Assembly (NCBI GenBank): GCA_039707655.1
Contig: CM077663.1
Coordinates: 432,839,830 to 432,903,829, forward strand
DNA: 64,000 bases
Direction: 5' to 3'
Source of the DNA: Elymus sibiricus
Lineage: Eukaryota; Streptophyta; Magnoliopsida; Poales; Poaceae
The position numbers were made by a program, and so were the translations under genes. Positions 44,706 through 55,579 of the stretch are shown piece by piece. Position 1 is the stretch's first letter. Each line of letters begins with the position of its first letter. A model generated the notes under the pieces. The model was given only the letters and a program-made list of their open reading frames with translations. It made no database searches and was not told the origin of the DNA.

Positions 44706-47317
44706 ATGACGATCTGTAGCTGCGAGGAGACCATCAATGAGTTCGAGATGTTGACGCGCGATGCTGGGCGCGTGCAGCTGGATACGCTGAAAAGGATCCT
44801 TGAGGCGAATGCCGATGCTGAATACCTGAGGCAGTTTGGCCTCGACGGGAGGACCGATGCCGCTAGCTACAAATCTTGCATCCCGTTGTGCGTGCACAGC
44901 GACGTTGAACCGTTCATCCAGAGGGTTGCTGATGGTGATAGCGCACCAGTGGTGACCGGGAAGCCCATCACCTCCCTCTCCCTCAGGTACTCATCGCCTT
45001 CGAATGTGTTGTCTTGTTGTCCTATGGAAGTAGAGTAGATTTCCGTAACCTGTTTTCCTATTTTTATGCAGTTCTGGTACGACGCAGGGAAAGCCTAAGT
45101 TCCTGCCATTTAATGATGAATTGCTTGAGAACACACTTCAAATATTCCGTACTTCGTACGCATTCAGGAATCGGTAAGGATCTCCATTTTGTTATTGCGC
45201 TCAAAGAACAACTGCAGCTTCTGATTTTCAAACTAATCTTGCTGGTCAAGTTCGGCAGAAACTTTTGTTGTTTATACATTACTGTGACGCGTGTGATTAA
45301 GTGTAGCTTGGGTTCTGAATTTCTTCCATGCATCCGAAAATTTTAGAATAATATTGTGTTTTGTTATTACAGTGAATACCCTATCAGCGAAGGAAAAGCC
45401 TTGCAGTTTGTTTATGGTAGCAAGCAAGTCTTGACGCCTGGTGGCATCCTTGCTACAACTGCAACAACAAACCTGTACCGGAGTCAGCGCTACAAGGAAG
45501 GGATGAAGGATATCCAGTCTCAATGCTGCAGCCCCAACGAAGTTATCTTTGGCCCTGACTTCCACCAGTCCTTGTATTGTCACTTGCTCTGTGGGTTGAT
45601 ATACTCGGACGAGGTCCATTTCGTGTTCTCGACATTTGCTCACAGCCTAGTGCATGCATTTCAAACACTGGAGGAGGTCTGGGAGGAGCTGTGTGCTGAT
45701 ATAAGAGATGGTGTTCTTTCAGAAAAAATCACAGTGCCATCAATTCGCGAGGCTGTTTCAAAGATCCTGAGGCCGAACCCCGAGCTTGCTGACTCGATCC
45801 ACAAGAAGTGTGCGGGCTTGAGCAATTGGTATGGTGTGATCCCGGCACTGTGGCCGAAGGCAAAGTACGTGTATGGCATCATGACAGGGTCCATGGAGCC
45901 GTATCTGAAGAAGCTGCGGCATTATGCTGGGCACTTGCCACTGATCAGTGCTGACTACGGCGCGTCTGAAGGATGGGTTGGCTCCAACATCGACCCCACA
46001 GTGCCGCCTGAGCAGGTGACATACGCCGTTCTGCCGCAGACTGGTTATTTTGAGTTCATTCCTTTGGAGAAACCATCGGGGGAGGAGACGGAGAACAGTG
46101 CAGCTATTCATTACATCGAGTCTGAGCCAGTTGGCTTAACTGAAGTTGAGGTTGGCAAAATCTATGAAGTTGTGCTAACTACCTTTGCAGGTACACCCTT
46201 CCCTTGGCTATTTGTTCTGAAACTTAGATTAATATTCTGAATTTTCATCATGTGTTCCCCTTTTGCGCTTGTCACCTGAGTCAGATATCTTATCTCCTAA
46301 TGATTATCAGACGCACCTAATCTACTGGTTCATGTGCTGTGTAGTTTTCAGTGTAAATCCAGACTTCTAAGCCATGTCCCTACAAATTTGGAAACAGTTG
46401 CTCTGTATGCATCAAGGTTGTGTATTAAGCACGTGGGCAAGTAACTATCACTAACCTTTCTGGTCCACTCATTGCTGAATTCATTAGGGGTAGCATCAGA
46501 CAGCATAAAGCCAGCCAGTGAGTCCTAATCTTTGTCTATATCAGCTTTACCAGACTCAACAATCACATCGCGTCATTAATTAAGTCAGCTAGTACATATC
46601 TGTCAAGAGCAACTTTGGACATGCCTTGCTCAGGAAATAGTGAACTTCAGGTGTAGAATTTTGATCCTTTTCTTTTACAGCGTATGATTTTAATTGTTAC
46701 AGGAGACAAACCATGATTTTTGGATACTACTATCAGTCTGTTTACAGTCCCTTTTCTGCTCTGTTGCTGTAGGCCTATATCGCTACAGACTAGGAGACGT
46801 GGTGAAGATAGCCGGCTTCCACAACTCGACGCCGGCGCTCCAGTTCATCTGCCGCAGGAGCCTGGTGCTGAGCATCAACATCGACAAGAACACCGAGAAG
46901 GACCTGCAGCTGGCCGTCGAGGAGGCGGCCAAGCTCCTGGAAGGGGAGAAGCTGGAGATCGTGGACTTCACGAGCTACGTGGAGAAGTCGACCGACCCGG
47001 GCCGCTACGTGATCTTCTGGGAGCTGAGCTCCGAGGCCACAGACGATGTTCTGAGCGGCTGCGCCAACGCCCTGGATCTGGCATTCCTTGACGCGGGCTA
47101 CATGGGTTCGAGAAAGATCAAGACCATCGGGCCGCTCGAGCTCCGGGTCCTGAGAAAGGGCACCTTCAGGGAGATCCTGCTCCACTTCCTGACCCTCGGC
47201 GGCGCGGTGAGCCAGTTCAAGACGCCCCGGTTCATGAGCCCGGGCAATGGCAAGGTGCTGCAGATCCTGAACCGGAACGTCGCCAAGAGCTACTTCAGCA
47301 CTGCGTATGGGCTATGA
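44706..47317 (+). CDS. JAR1: GH3-family jasmonate-amido synthetase, JAR1/GH3.5-like
   Basis: Four coding exons: 44706-44986, 45072-45173, 45373-46190 and 46773-47317. All introns are GT-AG, the CDS is 1746 bp and the protein 581 residues, the length I recall for rice JAR1. The family adenylates an acyl acid with ATP and joins it to an amino acid; JAR1-type enzymes make jasmonoyl-isoleucine, the active ligand of the COI1-JAZ receptor, in the cytosol. Visible motifs are the ATP-binding SSGTTQGKPKF (about residue 95, across the exon 1/2 junction), YGASEGW (about 330) and YRYRLGDVV (about 400). The start MTICSCEETINEFEML is very close to rice JAR1. No break is seen. The likely leader exon is about 2.7 kb upstream. 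The 3' end has partial copies downstream. Substrate choice is inferred from similarity. Confidence 0.95.
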
Positions 47318-47770
47318 CAGAAGCGAAAATAATTTGCCTGCTGCTGGGTTTAGCAGGGACCTGTAATTATCTTTCTTTTATGTTCCTTTCTCTTTTTTTT
47401 GCTGGTATCTTTTAGTAGTCTCTCCTCATCAAGAAGGAACCGTTGTTTGTTTTAGTCCGTCGGAATAATGTTTTCTTCTTTCTTATTATGATGATGATCA
47501 GTCTGGTGCTGGGGCTAGAATCTATGTAAATTGCCCTCTTGCATGCAGTTGTAGCGAAATGTATGAAATGAGGAGAAAGAAAGAAAGAAAACTAGTGTTA
47601 ATTTCCCTGACTTGTGATGCTGTGCACAGAAGTGCATACTCCAAAGTAAATCCAGCAATAATATGTTCCCAGAGCTGGTCATAAAGTGTTTGAAAACATT
47701 CACCGAGACTATCAAAGTTTATTAGCTGAAAAAAGTAAGTCATGACACATGGAGCAGTATTATAATACTA

Positions 47771-47849
47771 CGTCGCAGTTGTAAACTAAGGTTAGTTTAG
47801 TTCAACTTTAGTTCAAAACGGTGACACTTGTTTTGGATCGGAGGGAGTA
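47771..47849. mobile_element. Stowaway MITE remnant
   Basis: The right terminal repeat (TTGGATCGGAGGGAGTA) and the internal GGTTAGTTTAGTTCAA arms are clear, but the left CTCCCTCCGATCC end is eroded. The copy at 58507-58593 is fuller. Confidence 0.75.
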
Positions 47850-48716
47850 CTGGTTAACATTGATTGCCGTAGATCTGTTTTTTCAACTCTTTAGCACCAC
47901 TTGCCTCTGGAGGTGGTTTGGGGAGGTAGATCAGATAGAAACATCGAGACACCAGCACTGATTTAAATATGGGAAACAGTTCAAGATAACTGAATAATCT
48001 GCAGGTAACCTATACATATAGCAATTGGAAATCAAGGAGAATCATCTTCTTTACTTACCTGTTAACCACAAGACAAAATCGTTTGTCATGTACACTGGCA
48101 TTGAAGAAAGGATCTAGGAATTCAACTGTGGGTGTTCAGTTTTATTCTTGATAAAGATCACCTCCAAGCTGCTCCAGATGAGGTGTGAGTAGTCCATCCC
48201 TGAGACTACTGGTTTGTAGTATTAGCTATGTACTAATCTTTGTTATTGCGCTACATGTCTAGATCATATGAGTTGTCTATCATAATTATGGTCATCTATG
48301 TAATTTGTGTGGTGGATCTTTTGCTATGTGGGGATAATTTCATTACGATGTTGTTCTCATGGTTGCAAGATTATTTGTACATTTATATTGGGTCTCTGTT
48401 CGATTATTCTATCTTTTGCTAGTTTAGATGAAAGGACGATATGGGAAGCAGTGTCCATTACATGTAGTGGATCACTATTTGTGAAATATTTCTAGTGATA
48501 GAAAAAAAAATCTGATGGGCTTGGCACACTAAGGGTAAAAAGTGGATGCCTATACAACTAACAAGGTGCAAGGTAAGCGAAATATATTCTCAACAGTATG
48601 TCATCATGCTTTCCTCTACTCAATGTGGTGAAGTTAATACTTAATTCTTAGATGTTGAGGGTTTCGGGCACTAGAATTTAGTATTATCCAATTCATACAA
48701 TTGATATTGGTCTTTT

Positions 48717-48803
48717 TTTACTTCTTTTTTCTCATTTGTGCTATTTATTTGAAAATCAATAATAATACGCAGCAGAGTCCTGCTGTTTCCCTCCAAAAAA
48801 AAA
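48717..48803 (+). mobile_element. Severely 5'-truncated LINE insertion (87 bp)
   Basis: An exact 14-bp duplication GATATTGGTCTTTT (48703-48716 and 48804-48817) brackets 87 bp ending in an A-tail. The insertion is absent from the paralogous segment near 54240. The tail (AATAATACGCAGCAGAGTCC) looks like a plant LINE 3' end. Confidence 0.85.
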
Positions 48804-49103
48804 GATATTGGTCTTTTGTTTGGATTGATCAATTTACATTCATAGGCTTTATGTGTCATTATGTTGATGCTACCAGTGAACTTTAAGGAAACACTCCAAA
48901 AGTTTATACGATGTTTTATTTTAGCTATTTGTTATTCCACAAATATATAAACATTATCTACTCATGTTTTTGTGACATTTAGTAATACTAGTGTGATTGA
49001 CACCCGCACTAAAATTGTTAGATTCCTTGCCATTACCTCTTGTGGAATTATACCTCGAGTCACTCGTTATCGCTTGCTACAAACCCTTGTATTTTCTCAG
49101 CGG

Positions 49104-49397
49104 CTGAGCTCCGAGGCCACAGACGATGTCCTCAGCGGCTGCGCCAACGCCCTGGACCTGGCATTCCTCGACGCGGGCTACATGGGTTCGAGGAAGATCA
49201 AGACCATCGGGCCGCTCGAGCTCCGGGTCCTGAGGAAGGGCACATTCAGGGAGATCCTGCTCCACTTCCTGACCCTCGGCGGCGCAGTGAGCCAGTTCAA
49301 GACGCCCCGGTTCGTGAGCCCGGGCAACGGCAAGGTGCTGTAGATCCTGAACCGGAACGTCGCCAAGAGCTACTTCAGCACCGCGTATGGGCTATGA
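49104..49397 (+). pseudogene. Duplicated last-exon fragment of the GH3 gene
   Basis: A near-identical copy of the last ~295 bp of GH3 exon 4 (parental 47024-47317), starting within the codons for ELSSEATDD and continuing into a copied 3' UTR. A C-to-T change creates an in-frame TAG at 49341-49343, where the parent has CAG. There is no upstream coding sequence or ATP-binding motif, so it cannot encode an enzyme. The left junction lies in a CTCAGCGGCTGAGCTCC stretch. Few differences from the parent suggest a fairly recent duplication. Confidence 0.92.
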
Positions 49398-49968
49398 CAG
49401 AAGCGAAAATAATTTGCCTGCTGCTGGGTTTAGCAGGGGCCTGTAATTATCTTTCTTTTATGTTCCTTTCTCTATTTTTTGCTGGTATCTTTTAGTAGTC
49501 TCTCCTCGTCAAGAAGGAACCGTTGTTTGTTTTAGTCCGTCGGAATAATGTTTTCTTCTTTCTTATGATGATATGATGATCAGTCTGGTGCTGGGGCTAG
49601 AATCTATGTAAATTGCCGTCTGCATGCAGCTGTAGCGAAATGTATGAAATGAGGAAAAAGAAAGAAAACTAGTGTTAATTTGCCAGACTTGTGATGCTGT
49701 GCACAGAAGTGCGTTATTACACACTCCAAAGTAAATCCAGCAATAATATGTTCCCAGTTCTGGTCATATAGTGTGTGTGAACAGCCTCTCAGTCCAGTTC
49801 TTCTGTTTTCTGCCCCAGATATGTTAATCCTCCAGAAACCATTTCATTCACCATTGAACTGTATGTAGGCTTTGTATCCGAAATTATATGCAGAACTGGT
49901 TTGAGCTAAACACTAAAATTAAGCCATGCCACACGGAGCACATGAGCGACACTTAATTTTTGGACGGG
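49398..49968 (+). repeat. Copied GH3 3' flank, copy B part 1
   Basis: It matches 47318-47700 closely to about 49790. It then diverges (49790-49890) before regaining similarity at AAGCCATGCCACACGGAGCA, leading into Stowaway-like sequence that is interrupted at about 49969. Confidence 0.8.
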
Positions 49969-51857
49969 ACATCAAGATCAAGAGAAAACCCCCTCCCCCT
50001 CTCGCTCCCGTGCAGCTCCGCGGCCGCACCGGGGCGCCCTAAAGCCGGCCGCCCAGGGCCACCCTTCCTCCTCCCCTCCCCTCACCGCCGCCGGAGGGCG
50101 TCGCCGGGCGAAGCCCGGGCGGCGTCGGCGGCGGTGGGGCCTCTTGGCGGCGTGGCAGGTGCGGATCTGATGGCCTTCGTGCTCGGCGGCGGACGGCGGT
50201 CCTAGGGCTGCGTGCGCCGGCGTGAGATGGCGTCCGGGCAGCGTGGGGTGCAGCGAGGGGCGGCGCCGGTGCTCTCTTGCACCGGCTGGCGCGAGGAGGC
50301 CATGGCGCGCGGCGCGGCCTTGTGCGGGGCGGGGCGTCGATCTGGCGCGGATCTGGCGTGGCTGCGGGCTGGCTTGAGGCGGGTGCGTCAGGCGGCTGTG
50401 TGGTCCTGTGGGAGGTGCAACGTCCGCGCGCTGGGCGCGGCGTGGGCGCCGTCGGTCTCCGGGCGGTGTGGTGCGGTGGTTTGGCTGCCGCGGTTTGCTC
50501 GGCCTGCTCGGAGGCCCGGAGCGGCGCTGGGAGGTGGCTCGTCGCGAGGCTTGCTCCTGTTGTCGCCGGCGGGCGCGTGGGCTACGGCCAGGGACCGTGG
50601 TGGTCCGGGGCCTTGGGCGGCGCTCCTCCGTGCCTTCCGGCGTGGTGCTCGGTATGCGTGGTGGCTCGTGCCGCGTCCGGTGGTCCTACTTCGGTTCGTC
50701 GTCAACAGATCTGCTGGCCTGCGTGCCGGGAGGGCCGGTGGTGACCTCCGCGAGGTGCGGGTGGTCGCTTTGGCTGCGATGTGCTTGTTCGGTGGTTGTG
50801 GCAGGGGTGATGTGGTGGGCCCTCGTGTCGGAGGCTGGTCGTCGGCGGGCTCCGTGAGGTGCGGTTGACTGCGGCGGTCTCGGCGCCTCTTCATCGATGG
50901 GCAATGTTGATGGTGGTGGCGGGTGGTGGGCTTGTCGGCGCTGGTGCGGGATGATGTGCGGTCGAGGTGGTGTGGGAGCATGGGTGAAGACCCTGTCTCG
51001 GCCTTGTGCCGTGACCAGCGATGGCGGCGGCTGTGGCCGTCGTTGACCTTCCTGGAGGCATCGCTGATTTATTGCCGCACCCCCTTTCGCACGGATCCGG
51101 CCATTATGGCCTCTCCAGGGGAAACCCTTGATCTTGTGATCGGACGATGGCGGCGCTTTGGTGTGTCGTTTCCCTCTTGGGGGCTTCGTCTCGGAGCTCG
51201 GCATCGGCAAGCGGGACCAGTGGTTTGCGGTGGCTGTGGCGGCCAGGCTTCTGTGGCATCGATGATGGTGGGAGCGACGTCGGCAGCGCGGCGACGGTTG
51301 CGGTAGTCGGCTCTTCTTCGGCGTGTTCGCGGTATTGCCTCGGTTTGTTGTTGCTGTGGAGTCGAAGCTGTGGCGGCGGGGCCCTGTGGTATACGATGAC
51401 TGGCTGCAGGTTGTCCGTTCGGTGATCTTCCGCGGCTCCAGCCGTGCCTGGATTTGTCCTTCTGAGCTCTCCGTCAGATTGGGCGCTGCGTGGGTTGGTC
51501 GTTGGTGGCTGAGCTTTGGCGTGGATCTTCATGCTACTTCACGCGTCCACTACGGTGTGGGTTAAGTCGATGATCGCCGGTGGCGAAGTCGGAGTCGCTT
51601 GCTCAGAGTGTAGGGATGGCAATGACGCCTCTAGGGGAGGAGTGATGACGATGACGCATGTGTGTTGTCTCGCGGAGGCCCTCTTTGTACTGGTGTGCGT
51701 GGAGTTTCTTATGTGTGCCGCTCAGCGGTTGTGATGGTTTTCGCCCGGTTCTCCATAATTAACTGGACAAACTGGTTTTCGCTCGGTTTTCCCTAATTAA
51801 CCGAGCAACTCTTTTCTTCTTAATGAATGCAGGATAACTGCCATTTCGAAAAAAAAT
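49969..51857 (+). mobile_element. GC-rich non-LTR-type insertion with A-tail
   Basis: About 1.9 kb of very GC-rich DNA ends in a plant LINE/SINE-like 3' end (CTTCTTAATGAATGCAGGAT, then an A-run at about 51850-51856). The host sequence on each side (TTTTTGGACGGGAC at about 49957-49970; ATATTAGACGGAAC at about 51856-51869) looks like an imperfect target duplication within the copied Stowaway. Frames on both strands (for example 50212-50868) overlap and lack domains. I see no reverse transcriptase. A non-autonomous or 5'-UTR-only retroposon is the best guess. Confidence 0.6.
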
Positions 51858-51997
51858 ATTAGACGGAACGAGTACTGGTTAACATTGATTCCCGTAGCTC
51901 TGTTGTTTTAATCTTTAGAAGCACTTCTTGTCTCTTGCTTAGGATCTGAAGATGGTTGCCATGTAGCAGCACTTGTCTCTATTGTTTTACTCTTTAG
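51858..51997 (+). repeat. Copied GH3 3' flank, copy B part 2
   Basis: It resumes at GAGTACTGGTTAACATTGAT, matching 47845 onward. It runs into the foldback MITE, whose left target duplication CTCTTTAG is 51990-51997. Confidence 0.75.
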
Positions 51998-52403
51998 GAC
52001 GAAAGTATCTTTCTACACCTGAGCTCAAATGCTCCTGGTGTGAACAGTACAATCAAAATAATAGTGAAGAAATTCAAAAAAAATTGAAATATTTTTGTGG
52101 AATACTTTAAGAAATGTTTGTTACGCATGTAAAATTTCACCACAAAATCACATTCGTGGAAGTCGTGGCAGAAAAAAACAACAAAAGCAAAGCTTTAAAA
52201 TGCGTTTGAAAGTAACATTTTTAGAACATTGATTTTGTTTTTTCTACCACGCCTTTCACAAATATGATTTCATGATGAAATTGTGCATGCACAACCAACA
52301 TTTCTTAAAGTATTCCATAAAAAAAATCAATTTTTTTTGAAGTATTTCCTTTTTTTGTACTGTTCACACGAGCATTTGTGCCCAGGTGTAGAAACTTCAC
52401 GTC
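51998..52403. mobile_element. Foldback MITE, long inverted repeats
   Basis: The element is 406 bp with an exact 8-bp duplication CTCTTTAG (51990-51997 and 52404-52411). Nearly each half is the reverse complement of the other: the left arm includes TTCTACACCTGAGCTCAAAT and the right arm the complementary TTTGTGCCCAGGTGTAGAA. It has no coding capacity. The 8-bp duplication suggests hAT-type mobilisation. Confidence 0.85.
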
Positions 52404-52439
52404 CTCTTTAGTAGCACTTTTGTCTCAACATAAGATTGA

Positions 52440-53235
52440 TATACAAATTTAATCCTATGAGCAAAGAACATGTTTATTGAAGGTTGACGACCTCCACATG
52501 TTTCTTTTCCCTCTCACAAGGGGACTAGGGAAGCCTTCCTCCCCTCGATCTCCTTTGGCGAGCCCGTGGATTCACATCCCCTCTACCTTCCGCTCTACCG
52601 TCCAGTGGTGGGAAGGCGAATCCTGGTGCCTCGGCCCTGGCTAGTAGATAGCTAGGGTTTTAGTCCTCACAGGAGCGGCACTCGGATGGATGGCATCACT
52701 TTTTCTTTGAATTAGTCTTTTGAGCTCCAATCCTCCTCAAGTTCGTCCGGCAAAACGGATTAGACGGACCTCTCGCGTAGATTCCTGCCAACACCTCGAA
52801 GCGGCAGGTGAGAATTTCTCGTTGCGTGTACGCGGTAGTGAGATTTGGTGTCATGTTCTTCAGATCGATTCAGGGATTCTATCCATGTCCTTACAAGTTC
52901 CGTTCAGTTCATCTCATGTGCTAGCTATTTTGAACAAAATTTAGTTTAGTTTAGTTCATCTCATGTCCAACAAAGCCACAACCAGCATAATCTTAGAGCC
53001 ATGCTCTGCGTCGATAGGTCAGAGGTCCCAAAGCCGCCGAAGCAGGTTGGGCACTAAATAATTTTCCAACTAACCAGGCATTTCCCCCAACGGGGCCCAA
53101 GTGACTGGGGGCACTAATATTTGGCTAACCGGGGGCCCAACTAGTAAAATATTGGGCTTCATAGCACTAAAAATAGAAATTGACTGGGGGCTGGGGTCCC
53201 ACTCAGCCCAACGTGGGTCCGCCCCTGATTTCCCC
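52440..53235. other. Mixed repeat-derived DNA
   Basis: The 52480-52900 stretch (CTCGATCTCCTTTGGCGAGC, and a short frame at 52720-52944) looks like a retroelement 5' UTR. The 52980-53235 stretch ends in ACGTGGGTCCGCCCCTG, the reverse complement of a hAT-like CAGGGGCGGACCCACGT terminus, so it may be one end of a truncated hAT element. No complete element was found. Confidence 0.4.
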
Positions 53236-54030
53236 CCAATAGCAATCTCCTTGCCCTCCTAGAGGAAACTCCTCCTTAGCTTGTTGATCACCTTGAGTCA
53301 GGTCGACATCTCAAGTTAACCATGGCCGATAGCACGTGCTTGACCAGAATCATTCTGCTATCCATTGAGAATGGATTAGGTTCCACCCGTTCATCTTCCT
53401 TGATAGCTTGTCGATTCACGGTTGATACTCAATTCTTCTTAACGCTGAGTCCGAAAGTGGCATGCCCAGCTAGGTAACAGAGAAGTGCTTGACCTCGCAG
53501 CCAAGAGGGTGAACCCCCGTTGGTAACTCGATATCTTTGTAGAAAACATGAGTGATTGAGCTGTTCCATAGTTTGTCCGTAGCCTAGACGCCTCCCCAAA
53601 AGTGTCCATCAGTAGATTGACAGCGCAGACCTCCTCTTGAACAGGGTTGATGAATAGCACCATGTCATCCGCATACAAGGAAGTCATGAATGGCATCTAT
53701 TGATTGCCGATGCTCCCAAACACACCAGCGCTCGCTGGCACTGTGAACAGAGTGGCGAGGTAATCCAAAGCTATCACAAAAAGCAGAGGCGATAACGGGT
53801 CGCCCTAGAGGATCCTCCTTTTATGTCTGATCTGAGAACCGGTCTCTCCATTGACAAGAACCTTGGTAGCGGAGGATGCGAGTAGGTCGCCGATCCAATC
53901 TCTCGCCCTTGTCCCGAACCCCTTGGCATGGAGCACATGAAGTAGGAACTCCCATGATACCGTATCATAGGCTTTTTCCAGGTCCAGCTTGATCACGAGA
54001 GCAGGCCTCTTGGATTGGTTGAGTGCTCTT
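53236..54030 (-). pseudogene. LINE reverse-transcriptase fragment
   Basis: A minus-strand remnant of a plant LINE ORF2. It shows KLDLEKAYDTVSWEFL (RT block A), a GDPLSPLLF block preceded by a stop where glutamine is usual, a second in-frame stop, and YADDMVLF (catalytic YADD). Endonuclease, RNase H and tail are missing. It abuts the copied GH3 flank at 54030 and is clearly inactive. Confidence 0.88.
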
Positions 54031-54671
54031 GCTAGTGATAGAAAAAAAAGTGTTGATGTGTTTGCCACACTAAGGGTAAAAAGAAGATGTCTATACAACT
54101 GAGGAGGTGCAAGGTAAGCGAAATCGACGGTATGTCATCATGCTCTGTTATGAGCAATGTGGTGAAGTTTATACTTAATTCTTAGGTGTTGTGAGGGTTT
54201 CGAGTCCTAAAATGCAGTATTACCAATTCATATAACTGATACTGTTCTTTTGTTTTTAATAGATGTACCATTTATATGGATTTATCCTAGACACATATAT
54301 GACTATTTATGATTGTTTGGATCGATCAATTGGCATTCATAGGCTATGCGCCATTCTATTGATGCTACCAGTGCACCTATGAATCTCGGTGCAAATTCCA
54401 TTTAAGGGAACGCTGTAAAAGTTTATATGAAGTTCTATTTTTAGTTATTTGTTATTCCACAAATATATAAACATTATCGACTCTTGTTTTGTGGCATTTA
54501 AGAAGACTAGTGTGATTGACACCCACACTAGAATTGTTAGGGACATACGAAGTTTCTTCATTTGATTTAGTGATGCTAGAGAAGGAGATTCCTTGCCATT
54601 ACCACTTGTGCAATTATACCTTGAGTCACTCACTACCGGTTGCTACAAACCCTTGTATTTAGGGTCACACA
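54030..54671 (+). repeat. Copied GH3 3' flank, copy B part 3
   Basis: It matches about 48497-49097 (GCCACACTAAGGGTAAAAAG to GCTACAAACCCTTGTATTT) with more divergence than part 1. It lacks the 87-bp LINE tail present in copy A, so that insertion postdates the duplication or the templates differed. Confidence 0.8.
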
Positions 54672-55392
54672 CTTAGCTGCCAATAATAGGAGTGCAGTCA
54701 CCACAAATAGCAAATTAGAAATAGCAGGACACATCTTTGTCGGCGTGTTCGTCCGAAGTTGTTAACAACATTTTGATTTGCAGTTTCTCGATTTCGTATG
54801 CATGGATACCTCAGAAGCATGACACAAATTGTCATGCTAGGATGACTCGCTAAATGAGGAGACATGATGACATGCATAGCTAGAGTTGCGAGATATTGTA
54901 TACCGACTCTACTTCCGCTATCCGTGATCGTCAACTGGTATTATCTCATATGACCCGTGACCTACATTTTGTCATTTTTTCTACTGTGTTTTACAACAAG
55001 TTGTTTTTTTCGTGAGGGTAGAACAAGTTGTTTTATAGATACCTTAGCTATTGCGTTCCCTTAAAGTAAGGTTGTAAGTTCACACTTTTTTGGCATGATA
55101 TCAGTATTGAAATTGGTCCATGGACACACATATCTTGTCAGATCAAGTTGGTTTCGACATGGTTGGATTGTTTTGAGCGGGTTTGGGAAAGCTACAATCA
55201 TTGCTTTCAAGGAAAAACATTGATGTAAAAAAAAATCAAACAATCAACATAAAAATTTGAATCATAAATACCCATGCATATAGCAAATGACACTGTTTTC
55301 ATAGTTAGAGCGCACATCTGTTGATGTCTAACTAGTAACTACCCTCCCCTCCAAATAGCAATGGTCATTTTGACAAAGAAACTAGTACTCAA
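54672..55392. other. Intergenic DNA, nothing recognised
   Basis: AT-rich sequence without a convincing frame or transposon terminus. Confidence 0.4.
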
Positions 55393-55403
55393 AACGAGCG
55401 AGA

Positions 55404-55568
55404 TGCCAATGGGGTGGCACGTGAGATTGCTAAGTTTAGCTTTAGCACTAGGACCGATGGGATTCTTATTAATTTTGTTCCACCCTACGTGGTGTATGCT
55501 ATAACGAATGATTGTAAAAACATTTGTTTGGATTAATTAATATCTGGGGTGTTTTTTTAAAAAAAAAG
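55404..55568 (+). pseudogene. 5'-truncated LINE, RNase H C-terminal fragment
   Basis: An 11-bp duplication AACGAGCGAGA (55393-55403 and 55569-55579) flanks 165 bp ending in an A-tail. The insert reads ANGVAREIAKFSF to VVYAITNDCKNICLD and a stop, resembling the C-terminal end of a plant LINE RNase H domain. Confidence 0.8.
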
Positions 55569-55579
55569 AACGAGCGAGA

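Larger units (their letters stand above)
47318..49097 (+). other. GH3 3' UTR and downstream flank (parental copy A)
   Basis: The 3' UTR probably spans the first few hundred bases. The whole flank is the template for the partial copies at 49398-49790, 51858-51990, 54030-54671 and 58207-59470. It contains a Stowaway remnant (about 47771-47849) and an 87-bp LINE tail insertion (48717-48803). It ends at the junction with the duplicated exon fragment. Confidence 0.75.

Noticed and set aside
48972..49343. A 123-codon frame as a new short GH3-like gene
   Set aside because: Its coding part is the copied end of GH3 exon 4, cut by TAG at 49341. The upstream residues come from non-coding flank.
50212..50981. 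Frames of 150-218 codons on both strands of the GC-rich insertion
   Set aside because: High GC content suppresses stop codons in all frames. No domain, consistent start or splice pattern supports a gene.
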